From contig NZ_KE386603.1 of assembly GCF_000427905.1 (NCBI RefSeq), positions 241,162 through 305,161 on the forward strand: DNA of 64,000 nucleotides, given 5' to 3'. The translations under genes and the position numbers were made by a program. Each line of letters opens with the position of its first letter. The first letter of the stretch is position 1. This stretch comes from Thermocrispum agreste DSM 44070 (GTDB taxonomy: Bacteria > Actinomycetota > Actinomycetes > Mycobacteriales > Pseudonocardiaceae). The notes beneath the pieces were generated by a model. It saw only the letters and a program-made list of their open reading frames with translations, was not told where the DNA came from and did no database searches. Shown piece after piece: positions 36,316-45,131 of this stretch.

Positions 36316-37434
36316 TCATGAGCCGAGCACGCTCGTCAGTTCCACGGCCGGAAGGTCGTGAGCGCTGGCCACCGCCTCGTTGGTCAGCGTCCCGGCGTGC
36401 GTGTTGAGCCCGAGCGCGAGGGCTTCGTCGGCCGTGGCTGCGGCCCGCCAGCCGCGCTCGGCGATCTGGACGACGTACGGCAGCGTGACGTTGGTCAGTC
36501 CGTAGGTGGAGGTCCGGGGGACGGCGCCCGGCATGTTCGCCACGCAGTAGAACACCGAGTCGTGCACCTCGAACGTCGGGTCGTCGTGGCTGGTCGGGCG
36601 GGTGTCGGCGAAGCAGCCGCCTTGGTCGACCGAGATGTCCACCAGGACGCTGCCCGGCTTCATCTGCGCCACCAGATCGTTCGACACCAGCTTGGGGGCC
36701 TTCGCACCGGGCACCAGCACCGCGCCGATCACCAGGTCGGCCTGCAGCACGGCCTCCTCCAACGCGAGGGTGCTGGACGTCAGTGTCACGATCGCGCCGT
36801 GGTACTGCGCGTCGATCTGGCGCAGCCGGTCCACGTTGGTGTCCAGGACCTCGACGTGCGCACCCATGCCGAGCGCCACGCGAGCCGCGTTCAGGCCCGC
36901 CACGCCTCCGCCGATGACGACGACACGCGCCGGGTGCACACCGGGAATGCCGCCGGGGAGAACGCCACGGCCACCGTTGGGACGCATCAGCGCGTTGGCG
37001 CCGACTTGCGGTGCGAGCCGTCCGGCTACTTCGGACATCGGTGCCAGCAACGGCAGAGCGCCGGACGGCAGCTGTACCGTCTCGTAGGCGATCGCTGCCG
37101 TCCCTGCGGCCAGCAACGCTTCGGTGAGCTGCCGGTCGGCGGCCAGATGCAAGTAGGTGAACAGCGTCAGGTCGGATCGCAAGAACGGATACTCGTCCGC
37201 GATCGGCTCCTTGACCTTGAGCACGAGCTCGGCATCGCCCCACACGTCCTCGGCGGTGGAGACGATCTTGGCACCGGAGGCCACGTACTCCTCGTCGGGA
37301 ATGCCTGCGCCGAGGCCGGCCTCGGCCTCCACGTACACCTCGTGACCGCGCTCGGTCAGCTCGCGTGCCCCAGCCGGGGTCAGCGCCACGCGGTACTCGC
37401 GCTTCTTCCGCTCCTTGGGAACGCCGACACGCAT
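36316..37434 (-). CDS. ald: Alanine dehydrogenase
   Basis: NAD-dependent enzyme interconverting L-alanine and pyruvate plus ammonia. The 372-residue length is standard. Landmarks are [20 protein letters not shown], the [16 protein letters not shown] segment with the active-site His, MSEVAGRLA, the Rossmann motif [22 protein letters not shown], and [20 protein letters not shown] near the C terminus. The ATG is at 37434. In many actinobacteria ald is alanine-inducible through an AldR regulator; none is adjacent here. Confidence 0.96.
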   Translation of the reverse strand: MRVGVPKERKKREYRVALTPAGARELTERGHEVYVEAEAGLGAGIPDEEYVASGAKIVSTAEDVWGDAELVLKVKEPIADEYPFLRSDLTLFTYLHLAADRQLTEALLAAGTAAIAYETVQLPSGALPLLAPMSEVAGRLAPQVGANALMRPNGGRGVLPGGIPGVHPARVVVIGGGVAGLNAARVALGMGAHVEVLDTNVDRLRQIDAQYHGAIVTLTSSTLALEEAVLQADLVIGAVLVPGAKAPKLVSNDLVAQMKPGSVLVDISVDQGGCFADTRPTSHDDPTFEVHDSVFYCVANMPGAVPRTSTYGLTNVTLPYVVQIAERGWRAAATADEALALGLNTHAGTLTNEAVASAHDLPAVELTSVLGS

Positions 37435-37516
37435 GGCCGACCACCTCCCCACCTGCGGCGCTGCTGGCGTGGTTGCCTCCACTATGGCGCGTGCCGGAGG
37501 CGATGTCACCGATCGA

Positions 37517-38083
37517 TCAGCGGGTCTTGCCTCCGTCGCGGGAGCGCCAGGCGTGCTGTTTGGCGCGATTGCCGCAGATCCGCATCGAGCACCAGCGGCG
37601 GGAGCGGGCCTTGGAACGGTCGTAGAAGGCCCATCGGCAGGCGTCGTTGGCGCAGACCTTCATGCGCGACCAGGTGCCGTCCGCCATCGCGCCGATCACG
37701 ATGGTCAGCAACCGCCCCACCGCCTGGTGGACCCCGTCGCCGCGGGCGTGCACCTGCCACGAGCCGGATGGGGTGAAACGGACGGCCAGACCGACGCGCG
37801 CGGCCGTCGCGTTCAGCCGGTCCAGCACGGCGTCGCCGAGCCGACCGTTCCGATGCACGCCGAGGACATCGCGCAAGGATTCGCGAAACGCCACAACCTC
37901 GTCGCGATCCGCACGGTCCAAGGTGTCGACCGACCGATCGAGCAGGTCTTGTCCACGCAACCAGCGCAGGCATGCCTCCGGGGTCGCCAACGTGTCGTTG
38001 CCGGCTTCGATGTCGCAGGTGTTCACGAACCGGCGGACGACCTCCAGCCGCCCGGGAGCTGCCGCGGATTGCGTGGCAGGCAT
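37517..38083 (-). CDS. CGNR zinc-finger protein (ABATE domain)
   Basis: 188 residues. The N-terminal ABATE-type domain opens LEVVRRFVNTCDIEAGNDTLATP, and the C-terminal CGNR zinc finger has VCANDACRWAFYDRSKA, RRWCSMRICGNRAKQ. Family members are putative transcription regulators in actinobacteria, with stress or antibiotic-related roles suggested. The CxxxxC...CxxxxC ligands are all present. It is divergent from the binding lipoprotein at 38183, separated by 99 bases, so it may control that gene; this is inference. Confidence 0.88.
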   Translation of the reverse strand: MPATQSAAAPGRLEVVRRFVNTCDIEAGNDTLATPEACLRWLRGQDLLDRSVDTLDRADRDEVVAFRESLRDVLGVHRNGRLGDAVLDRLNATAARVGLAVRFTPSGSWQVHARGDGVHQAVGRLLTIVIGAMADGTWSRMKVCANDACRWAFYDRSKARSRRWCSMRICGNRAKQHAWRSRDGGKTR

Positions 38084-38182
38084 CCTGCAAGTGTAACCGG
38101 ATTGACGTGTGATGCAGTTACGGATAGGTTGCCCGCCCTTGATGCCCCGACAGTCATGTTCTTCGTCGTTGCCGACCACAGG

Positions 38183-39100
38183 ATGGTGAGAAGGACGTTC
38201 GCCGTGCTCGCGGCGAGTGTGCTGCTGGCCGGATGCGATGCCGGTGACGTCCTCGGCTTCGGGACCGGCGACGAAGAGGATCGGCCGTCCGAGCTGGTCT
38301 TCGCCGGATGCCCTGGTGGCGGGAAGGAGACCGTCACCGTCGGGCTCACCCCCGAGGAGGCTTGGGGGAACCGGCTCGGGCCGACGTTGGAACCGCCGGC
38401 GCCGGACGCGAACGGCAGGGTTGCGGTGGACGGCTTCCGGGTCGCCGTCGCTTGCGAGGTGGCGAAGCGCATTCACGGCGACGACGTGACCGTGAAGTGG
38501 AAGGTCCTCAACTCCAGGTACGACCTGGAAGATGCGGTGACGAGCGGCGAGATCGATCTGATGTCCTCGATCTCCGCGCCGTACGCCGAGCACAGGACCA
38601 GCATGCTCTTGACGCGGTCCTACTACGTCAGCGGTCCGGCGATCCTCGTCACGGCGCAAAGCGGTCTGAAGGACTACGACGACCTGAACAAGTCCGGCAA
38701 GAAGCTGTGCGACATGCTGGTGGCTCTCGCGGAAGATCTGCCGGACGATCAGTTCGAGATCGTCAAGGAGCACAACACGTTCGTCTGCCTCGAGAAGCTC
38801 GCAGCAGGCGAGGTCGACGGTGTCCACGGCGATGCGCTCGAGCTGGCGGAAATCGCCTACGGCCGTGATCCGCAGCTGAAGCTGCTCGACATGCGCAAGC
38901 CGATCGCGCAGGAGATGGCCCTGCAAACGCGTGTCGTCGACTACGCCATGGGTGTGAACCCGAACGTGGCCGGGCTGCGGAAGAAGGCCGATCAGGCAAT
39001 GGCGGACGTCATTTCCGACGGCACCTGGGAGAAACTCCGGAAGCACTATCTCGATCCGGTCGGGTATCCGGCCAAACAACCACCGCCGCCGGAGGGATGA
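38183..39100 (+). CDS. Lipoprotein solute-binding protein, family 3-like
   Basis: 305 residues with a lipoprotein signal (MVRRTFAVLAASVLLAGC, lipid Cys18). The body resembles the amino-acid/quinate type periplasmic binding fold: VAVDGFRVAVACEVAKRIHG, then AVTSGEIDLMSSISAPYAEH and a final AMADVISDGTWEKLRKHYLDP helix typical of family 3. No permease or ATPase gene lies next to it, so it may act as an orphan binding protein or sensor. The frame is open upstream to an ATG at 38156, but the signal peptide supports 38183. Confidence 0.82.
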   Translation: MVRRTFAVLAASVLLAGCDAGDVLGFGTGDEEDRPSELVFAGCPGGGKETVTVGLTPEEAWGNRLGPTLEPPAPDANGRVAVDGFRVAVACEVAKRIHGDDVTVKWKVLNSRYDLEDAVTSGEIDLMSSISAPYAEHRTSMLLTRSYYVSGPAILVTAQSGLKDYDDLNKSGKKLCDMLVALAEDLPDDQFEIVKEHNTFVCLEKLAAGEVDGVHGDALELAEIAYGRDPQLKLLDMRKPIAQEMALQTRVVDYAMGVNPNVAGLRKKADQAMADVISDGTWEKLRKHYLDPVGYPAKQPPPPEG

Positions 39101-39747
39101 CGGAATCTGCCGGTCGCCGGGGTGTCGGTCCGCGCTGATCGGCACCGCGCGGCTGGCCGCCGTCCACCTGACGCGCCGCCCCTCGCAAGGCTGCGAAAGT
39201 CTTCGGTGAGATGTTTCCCGGTGTGCATGCGGGCGGCGGACAGCGGCAGCCACGGTGTGCCGACGGAGCTGATGTTTCCCGGTGTGCATGCGGGCAGCGG
39301 CCGACGTGGCCGTGACGACCGTGGTGTCAGCCGCCTGTGGGGTGCAGCCCGTCAGGAGGAAGCCGAGAAGCCTGCCTGGCCGGAGAGGCCGACCAGGTAC
39401 CGGTGGGCCTCATGGCGATGGACCCTGGACGAACCACGCCTGCCGCTGCGGGAAGCCCGCCGAACCATCCGGCCGGGAGCTGACCCGGTCAGGGACTGGT
39501 GGCGCTCACCCTCGATGCGGCGGAGGCGGAGCGCCGGCTGCTGACGCGAGTGGCACGTCATTGTCGGTCGAGCACGTTCCGACGACGACGTGGAGTTGCC
39601 AGAATCCGAGTGGTGACCTGCGCAGACGCCGCCGACGGTGGCGACAGCACGCGCTGACGGAAATTTTCCCATTCGCGCCGGAGGGTGGTGCTCGGGCACC
39701 GAACGGAGCATGATCCCCAATGGCCGAGGAGTCGGAAGGGGATCGTG
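39101..39747. other. 647-base intergenic region with a direct repeat
   Basis: No supported gene. It carries a perfect 25-base direct repeat at 39210-39234 and 39271-39295. The last 100 bases hold a more AT-rich stretch (GGAAATTTTCCC at 39659-39670) that could belong to the gamma-glutamyltransferase promoter. Confidence 0.55.
39210..39295. repeat. Perfect 25-base direct repeat, 61-base period
   Basis: Copies at 39210-39234 and 39271-39295, each beginning GATGTTTCCCGGTGTGCATG. Flanking bases also partly repeat (CGGCGGACAGCGGC-like words), suggesting a decayed 61-base duplication. Confidence 0.85.
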
Positions 39748-41535
39748 ATGGGTTCACGCGGACTGTTCGCCCGTGGCGCGGCACTGGCCTCGATCGGTGC
39801 GCTGACGCTGGGCTTGGTCGCCCAGCCTGCGGCCGCCGAGCCGAGGCACTGGCCGCTGACCAAACAGCCGGTGGCGGTCGGCTCCGGCGGTGCGGTGGCC
39901 ACCGTGGACGTCGAGGCCACCCGGGCGGGCTTGTCGGTGTTGCGCAAGGGTGGGAACGCGGTCGATGCGGCGGTCGCCGCGGCCGCGGTGCTCGGGGTGA
40001 CCGAGCCGTACTCGTGCGGCATCGGCGGTGGCGGTTTCATGCTGATCTACACCGCCAAGGACAAGAAGGTGCACGCGATCGACCACCGGGAAATGGCCCC
40101 GGCGGCGATGCAGCCGGACGCCTTCTTCGAAAACGGCAAGGTGCTGCCGTTCGACGACGCCCGCTACAGCGGACGGTCGGCGGGCGTGCCGGGCACGGTC
40201 GCCGGGTGGGAGGAAGCGCTCAAGCGATTCGGCACCAAGTCACTGCGCACGGTGCTGCAGCCGGCGATCAAGGTCGCCCGCGACGGCTTCGTGGTGGACC
40301 AGACCTTCGCCGACCAGACCGAGGACAACCGCGACTACTTCGACGACATCCCGTCGTCGGCCGCGACGTTCTTGGATCCGGACGGCACGGCACCGGATGT
40401 CGGCAGCACGTTCCGTAACCCGGATCTGGCCAAGGCCTACGAGCGGATCGCCCGCTACGGCGCCAAGGGCTTCTACCAGGGGCCGATCGCCGAAGCCATG
40501 GCCGAGGCGGCCAGCAATCCGCCGGTGGCCGAGGACGCCAACCACGTCTGGCGTAAGGGCTTCATGACCACCGAGGACATCAAGAACTACCGCGCGGTGT
40601 GGCGGACGCCGACCAAGGTCACCTACCGTGGCCTGGACGTCTACGGCATGGCGCCGCCGTCCAGCGGCGGCTCCACGGTCGGTGAGGCGCTGAACATCCT
40701 CGAGGGCTACGGCCTGCGCTGGATCAAGCGGGACGAAGCGCTGCACTACTTCCTGGAGGCCTCCCGCTATTCGTTCGCCGACCGCAACGCCTACGCCGCG
40801 GACGCCGATTTCGTCGACGTCCCGCTCAAGGGCCTGCTCAGCAAGGACTTCGCGGCCGAGCGCCGTGCGCTGATCACCGGCAAGGCGGCGGGCGTCGTCG
40901 AGCCTGGCGACCCGTGGCCGCACAACGGCGGTGGCTCCGGCGGCACGCCGTCGGTGACCCTGGAAAAGGGCACCTCGACGACCCACCTGACGGTCGCGGA
41001 CAAGCACGGCAACGTGGTGGCCTACACGTTCACCATCGAGTCGACCGGGGGCAACGGCATCACCGTTCCGGGCTGGGGCTTCTTGCTCAACAACGAGCTG
41101 ACGGACTTCAACTACGACTCGACCACGCACGTCAACCGGGTCGAGGGCGGCAAGCGGCCGCGCAGCTCGATGTCGCCGACCATCGTGCTGGAGCACGGCA
41201 AGCCGAAGCTGGCCGTCGGCTCGCCCGGCGGCTCCACGATCATCACCACGGTGCTGCAGATCCTGGTCGACCGCATCGACCTGGGCGCCACGCTGCCGGA
41301 GGCGATCGCGGCGCCGCGGGCCACCCAGCGCAACGGTGAGACCACCTCGGCCGAGGCAGCCTTCATCGACAGCCCGGAGGGCCAGGCCCTGCAGGAACGC
41401 GGGCACAAGTTCACCGACGGCGGGGAGATCGGCGCGGCGACCGGCATCGAGTTCCTGCCCGGTGGCAAGCTGCTGGCCGCGGCGGAGCCGGAGCGGCGCG
41501 GTGGTGGATCCGCCGGGGTGGTGCGACCCTGGTAG
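39748..41535 (+). CDS. ggt: Secreted gamma-glutamyltransferase
   Basis: Exported Ntn-hydrolase that cleaves or transfers gamma-glutamyl groups of glutathione-like compounds, 595 residues. The signal peptide is about 30 residues (MGSRGLFARGAALASIGALT through AAAE). Autocleavage before T411 in the STTHLTVADKHGN motif gives the small subunit with the N-terminal Thr nucleophile. The glycine-rich SPGGSTIITTVLQI loop and the GPSSGGSTVG-like substrate loop (MAPPSSGGSTVGEAL) are present. The ATG at 39748 has GAAGGGG upstream. Since actinomycetes use mycothiol, its natural substrate may be imported peptides or gamma-glutamyl metabolites. Confidence 0.95.
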   Translation: MGSRGLFARGAALASIGALTLGLVAQPAAAEPRHWPLTKQPVAVGSGGAVATVDVEATRAGLSVLRKGGNAVDAAVAAAAVLGVTEPYSCGIGGGGFMLIYTAKDKKVHAIDHREMAPAAMQPDAFFENGKVLPFDDARYSGRSAGVPGTVAGWEEALKRFGTKSLRTVLQPAIKVARDGFVVDQTFADQTEDNRDYFDDIPSSAATFLDPDGTAPDVGSTFRNPDLAKAYERIARYGAKGFYQGPIAEAMAEAASNPPVAEDANHVWRKGFMTTEDIKNYRAVWRTPTKVTYRGLDVYGMAPPSSGGSTVGEALNILEGYGLRWIKRDEALHYFLEASRYSFADRNAYAADADFVDVPLKGLLSKDFAAERRALITGKAAGVVEPGDPWPHNGGGSGGTPSVTLEKGTSTTHLTVADKHGNVVAYTFTIESTGGNGITVPGWGFLLNNELTDFNYDSTTHVNRVEGGKRPRSSMSPTIVLEHGKPKLAVGSPGGSTIITTVLQILVDRIDLGATLPEAIAAPRATQRNGETTSAEAAFIDSPEGQALQERGHKFTDGGEIGAATGIEFLPGGKLLAAAEPERRGGGSAGVVRPW

Positions 41536-41569
41536 CCGCGACGGGGCGGCCGTCCGGTAGGACTGAGGC

Positions 41570-42415
41570 ATGAGCGTGCACGCTGACGGCTGGTTCACCG
41601 GCGCCGCAGGAAAACGGATCTATTGGCAGTCGTGGCTCCCCGACGGGCAACCTGTCGGCGTGGTGGTCGTGCTGCACGGCTACGCCGAGCACAGCGGCCG
41701 GTACGTGCACGTCGCGGAGGCGCTGAACGCGGCCGGTTATGCCGTGTATGCGCACGACCACCACGGCCACGGCCGGTCCGAGGGGTCGCGGGCGAACATC
41801 GGCTCGTTCGCCGGGATTCTCGTGGACACCGACCGGCTGATCCGCAAAGCCGCGGCGGCCCATGACGGTCTGCCGGTGTTCCTGCTCGGCCACAGCATGG
41901 GCGGGCTGATCGCCGCGGCCTACGTGTGCGAGGTGAGCGGGCTGACCCGATACCCCCTCGCCGGGGTGGTGCTGTCCGCACCGGCGCTGGAGATCGGCGT
42001 CGGCTCCCCGGCGGAGCGGGTCGTTGCCAGGGTGTTGTCGAAGATCGTGCCCGACCTGCAGGTGGCTCCGTTCGAGTCGGGCAAGATCAGCCGCGACCCG
42101 CAGGTCGTCGCCGACTACGACGCCGACCCGCTGGTGTACCGGGGCAAGATCAAGGCCCGCACCGGTGCGGAGGTCATGACCACCGTGCAGCGGGTCCGCG
42201 ACAGCCTGGCGAAGATCGACCTGCCGTGCCTGGTGATGCACGGGGGTGCGGACGAGGTGGTGCGGGTCTCCGGGTCGCAGCTGCTCACCGAGCGGGTGAC
42301 GACCGCGGACCTGACGTTCACCGTCTACGACGGCCTGTACCACGAGATCTTCAACGAGCCGGAGCGCGAGCAAGTCCTGGCGGACCTGGTCGGCTGGCTC
42401 AAGGCGCGGACCTGA
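41570..42415 (+). CDS. Monoacylglycerol lipase-like alpha/beta hydrolase
   Basis: 281-residue hydrolase of the Rv0183 (MGLL) type, which cleaves monoacylglycerols to glycerol and fatty acid. The oxyanion loop is in VLHGYAEHSGRY, the nucleophile is S109 in LLGHSMGGL, the acid is in MHGGADEVV and the His is in LYHEIFNEPE. The HG dipeptide and YAEHSGRY are family signatures. It starts 34 bases after ggt and may share its transcript. It has no signal peptide. Confidence 0.92.
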   Translation: MSVHADGWFTGAAGKRIYWQSWLPDGQPVGVVVVLHGYAEHSGRYVHVAEALNAAGYAVYAHDHHGHGRSEGSRANIGSFAGILVDTDRLIRKAAAAHDGLPVFLLGHSMGGLIAAAYVCEVSGLTRYPLAGVVLSAPALEIGVGSPAERVVARVLSKIVPDLQVAPFESGKISRDPQVVADYDADPLVYRGKIKARTGAEVMTTVQRVRDSLAKIDLPCLVMHGGADEVVRVSGSQLLTERVTTADLTFTVYDGLYHEIFNEPEREQVLADLVGWLKART

Positions 42416-42570
42416 GCGCCCACGGTGGTTGCTTCCGGCCGGGGCCGGTCGGCGCGGTCACCGCGTCGACCAATGCCAGGTGGGTGAACGCCTGCGGGAA
42501 GGTGCCCAGCCACCGCCCCGCTGTGCGGGTCGATCTCCCCGGCGGCACGTCGATCTCCCCGGCAGCACCG
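42399..42570 (-). pseudogene. C-terminal remnant of a GH15 glucoamylase/trehalase-like gene
   Basis: The minus-strand translation contains AGRWLGTFPQAFTHLALVDA, the hallmark C terminus of GH15 enzymes, and stops soon after. Nothing upstream of about 42570 resembles the enzyme's several hundred other residues. The remnant carries a 20-base tandem duplication (42529-42548 and 42549-42568, GTCGATCTCCCCGGCRGCAC). It also appears to have an extra G in a GGGG run, which together restore the frame. It overlaps the lipase stop by 17 bases. Confidence 0.7.
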
Positions 42571-42646
42571 GCGGGTGGGAACCGACCGGTGCCGCCGCTG
42601 TGGTCCTGCGACGCGTTTCGCGCATCCGCAGGCGTGAGGCGATCCG

Positions 42647-43111
42647 CTAGTACCCACCGCCCAGCTTGCGGTGGTCCCAGCTGGTGCGCTTGCGCTCGAC
42701 GAACTGCAGGCCGACCCGCTTGGCGGCCTGCCTGCGCATCATCTCCTCGGCTCCGGGAGCCAATCCGGCACCACCGGTGTAGCGGTGGGCGAGCTCGACA
42801 CCGATCCCGGTGACGGTGTCCAGGTCGCGATGGATCACCACGTCGCACTCGAACGTCACTCCGCGCAGCTCGGAGTAGTCCACCCCGGCCTCGACTTGCA
42901 GGGTGGCTCGCGGGTCACGCTCCAGGTTCCGCACCTTCTGCGACTTGCCGTACGTCCACGCCCAGATCTGGCCGTCGCGCACGACGAACCACAGCGGCGC
43001 CAGGTGGGGCCAGCCGGATGGGCCGATCGTGGCACAGGTGAGGGTGCGCTGTTCGTCGAGGAACGCGGCGACCTCGGCGTCGGTCATCGCGATCTGCTTT
43101 CTGCGGTGCAT
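42647..43111 (-). CDS. PPOX-class (F420/FMN split-barrel) protein
   Basis: 154 residues of the pyridoxamine-phosphate-oxidase-like split-barrel family, which includes FMN- and F420-dependent reductases in actinobacteria. Features are FLDEQRTLTCATIGPSGWPH, LAPLWFVVRDGQIWAWTYGK, KVRNLERDPRATLQVEAG and a C-terminal RTSWDHRKLGGGY. The ATG at 43111 is used; an ATG eight codons later also fits. The cofactor and substrate are not decided by sequence. The gene ends near the GH15 remnant. Confidence 0.85.
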   Translation of the reverse strand: MHRRKQIAMTDAEVAAFLDEQRTLTCATIGPSGWPHLAPLWFVVRDGQIWAWTYGKSQKVRNLERDPRATLQVEAGVDYSELRGVTFECDVVIHRDLDTVTGIGVELAHRYTGGAGLAPGAEEMMRRQAAKRVGLQFVERKRTSWDHRKLGGGY

Positions 43112-43908
43112 GGCCAGAAGGCTGCCACGCGCCGCCGCGCTGTGCTACGGCGGCCCGGCAGCCGCACCCGGCTGTGCGCTCCGGCTACCGAGTGTGGCGG
43201 CTGTGGCTACCACCTACCGGCAACAGCGCCCTGGCAATTGCGCTGGGTGCCGACCTCTGGCCACGCGCCCTGGCTGGGTTGCTGTGCGGTGGCTACCGCT
43301 TGCTGGGGATCGACCGTGGGTAGCGTGCTCTGGGGATCGACCGTGCGTAGCGTGCTGTGGGCTAGTGCGTCGTGGTTGGGGTGTTCCGGTTGCCGTCCCG
43401 TGGCTCCGGCTGCGTGGCCACGCGCCCTGGCATCTGGCTGCTGCGTCCTGGCCACCGCGCTGTGGTTACCGGACGCTGGCTGCCACATCGTGGGCTGCTT
43501 GCTGGCCACAGCGTCTTGGCTGGGGCGTTGTGCAGCCGTGCAGTGGCTACGGCGTCCTGGTAACGCGCTTGAGGCTCGACTGCCGCGCCGTGGTTGCCGC
43601 GCGGGGCAGCCCTCTGGCCATGCGTCTTGGCTGGGTGGCCGTGTGGTGGCTGCCACCTTCTGGTGGTCGACCGTGGGCTCCGTGTTGTGGGCTGATGCAT
43701 CTTGGCTGGGGTGTTCCGGTTGCCGTCCCGTGGCTCCGGCTGCGTGGCAACTGCGCCTGGCACCTGACTTGCCGCGCCCCGGCTACCGGGCTGTGGCTAC
43801 CGGGCTGCGGCCAGCGGACTCCGGCTGCTGCGGGCTGCTGACCATGGCGCCTCGGCCGTGCCGTTCCGACTGCCGTGCGGTGACACCGCCACCCGGCAAC
43901 CGACCCTG
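43112..43908. other. 797-base repeat-rich intergenic island
   Basis: No supported gene despite several open frames, whose residue mix (Trp/Arg/Cys/Gly-rich on plus, Gln/His/Pro-rich on minus) is that of skewed DNA. It holds a perfect 42-base repeat at 43377-43418 and 43707-43748 inside a roughly 100-base imperfect repeat. Many short echoes such as GGCTACCGGGCTGTGGC and TCGACCGTGNG also occur. Confidence 0.6.
43377..43748. repeat. Perfect 42-base direct repeat, 330-base period
   Basis: Copies at 43377-43418 and 43707-43748, both starting TGGGGTGTTCCGGTTGCCGT. The 50 bases before each copy are also related (TCGACCGTG..., TGTGGGCT...). Confidence 0.9.
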
Positions 43909-44613
43909 CTACGGCAACGTGAGCACCTTGATCTTCCGGTCGCCGTAGACGCCGAAGATCTCCACCTGGGCGATGTCGGTCCGTGGCACGGCGGTCGTGC
44001 CGGTGAACGTGTAGGTCATCCCAGGCCCCGCTCGCCAGCTACCCACCTGATGCTTGTTGCCGTCGGTGTCGGTCACATACATCAGGTACTCGACCAGCTG
44101 AGCGTTGTCGCGGGAGTTGCCGGAGTACCGGCACACGCCCTCGATGCGGGTGCCCCACGGCCCGCCGACCAGCCGGGCCTCGGCGCTGATCGGGCTGGGC
44201 GCCACCTTCCTCATCGCCGTCATGCTCGGCAGCTGCGGCGCCGTCCCGGTGTCCGCACCCCACGGCACAGCCAGCGCGACGATCGCCGCGGCCGCGGCGG
44301 CGGCGGTCGCGATCCCCGCGGTGCGCCACCACGCCCGCCGTCGCGATCGCCGCTGCCGCCGTTCGGCGACGTCGAGCAGCTGGGGCAGCAGATCCGGTGG
44401 CCTGGGTGGCTGAGCCGATTCGTCGAGCAAAGCGTAGGCCTTCTCCGGGGCCAGCGAGGACAGCGGGCCGGCGAGCCCGGTCAGCGCCGTGACCGCGGAC
44501 GCGCACGTGTCGCACGACGCCAGGTGCTGCTCGTACTCGCGGCGCTCGCTCGGCGAGAGTGACCCGAGCACGTACGCGGCGTCCCATTCCCGGTACCGGT
44601 CCGTGGTTGTCAC
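43909..44613 (-). CDS. Anti-sigma factor with zinc finger and membrane helix
   Basis: 234 residues from a GTG overlapping the sigma gene's stop (GTGA). The N-terminal anti-sigma domain has a ZAS-like zinc motif HLASCDTCASAV. A single membrane helix (about 101-120, TAAAAAAAAIVALAVPWG) leads to an extracytoplasmic RskA-like domain (EARLVGGPWGTRIEGVCRYS, then YVTDTDGNKHQVGSW and VEIFGVYGDRKIKVLTLP). It should hold the co-transcribed ECF sigma factor at the membrane and release it by regulated proteolysis; that is inferred from the family. Confidence 0.9.
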   Translation of the reverse strand: MTTTDRYREWDAAYVLGSLSPSERREYEQHLASCDTCASAVTALTGLAGPLSSLAPEKAYALLDESAQPPRPPDLLPQLLDVAERRQRRSRRRAWWRTAGIATAAAAAAAIVALAVPWGADTGTAPQLPSMTAMRKVAPSPISAEARLVGGPWGTRIEGVCRYSGNSRDNAQLVEYLMYVTDTDGNKHQVGSWRAGPGMTYTFTGTTAVPRTDIAQVEIFGVYGDRKIKVLTLP

Positions 44614-45131
44614 TGGCTCACCCCTCTTTCTTGCAGTGCGAGCCGGAGTGCGCGCAGGCCGTAGTGCAGCCGCGACTTCACCGTGCCGGCCGGAATGTCG
44701 AGTTCCGCTGCGATGTCCGCGATCGAGCGGCGCCCGTAGAAGGCGTAGACGATCACGGTCCGGTGCTCGAGCGACAACTGCGCCAGCGCGTCGGCCACCA
44801 GCCACGAATCCAGCAGAGCGTCGGTGTCGTCTGCCGACTCGGCGCCATGGTCCCGGGCCGCAGGCAGCTCGTCGTGCGGCACCTCGCGCCGGGTCTGCGC
44901 TCGTCGCTGGTTGTCGACCACGAGGTTGCGTGCCACGGTGAACAGCCACGCCCGCGGTGAGGTGTGCCTGCGGGCCAGCGCCCCCGGGCGCTGCAAGGCG
45001 CGCAGCAAGGTCTCCTGCACGACGTCGCTGGCCAACTGGGGATCACCGGTCAGGCGCAGCACGAACCGCCACAGATCAGGCGCGTGTTCGTCGTGGAGGG
45101 TCCTCAGCAGTGCGGCGCGGTCGTCGGTCAT
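44610..45131 (-). CDS. ECF sigma factor (SigL/SigK-like)
   Basis: 173-residue ECF sigma factor. Region 2 is DLWRFVLRLTGDPQLASDVVQETLLRAL, with SPRAWLFTVARNLVVDNQRR. Region 4 is LAQLSLEHRTVIVYAFYGRRSIADIAAELDIPAGTVKSRLHYGLRALR. It is coupled to its anti-sigma gene (4-base overlap). Its first 56 bases lie inside the 3' end of the MASE1 gene in another frame, so translation of all three may be linked. The pairing with an RskA-like anti-sigma factor suggests the SigK/SigL group. Confidence 0.92.
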   Translation of the reverse strand: MTDDRAALLRTLHDEHAPDLWRFVLRLTGDPQLASDVVQETLLRALQRPGALARRHTSPRAWLFTVARNLVVDNQRRAQTRREVPHDELPAARDHGAESADDTDALLDSWLVADALAQLSLEHRTVIVYAFYGRRSIADIAAELDIPAGTVKSRLHYGLRALRLALQERGVSQ

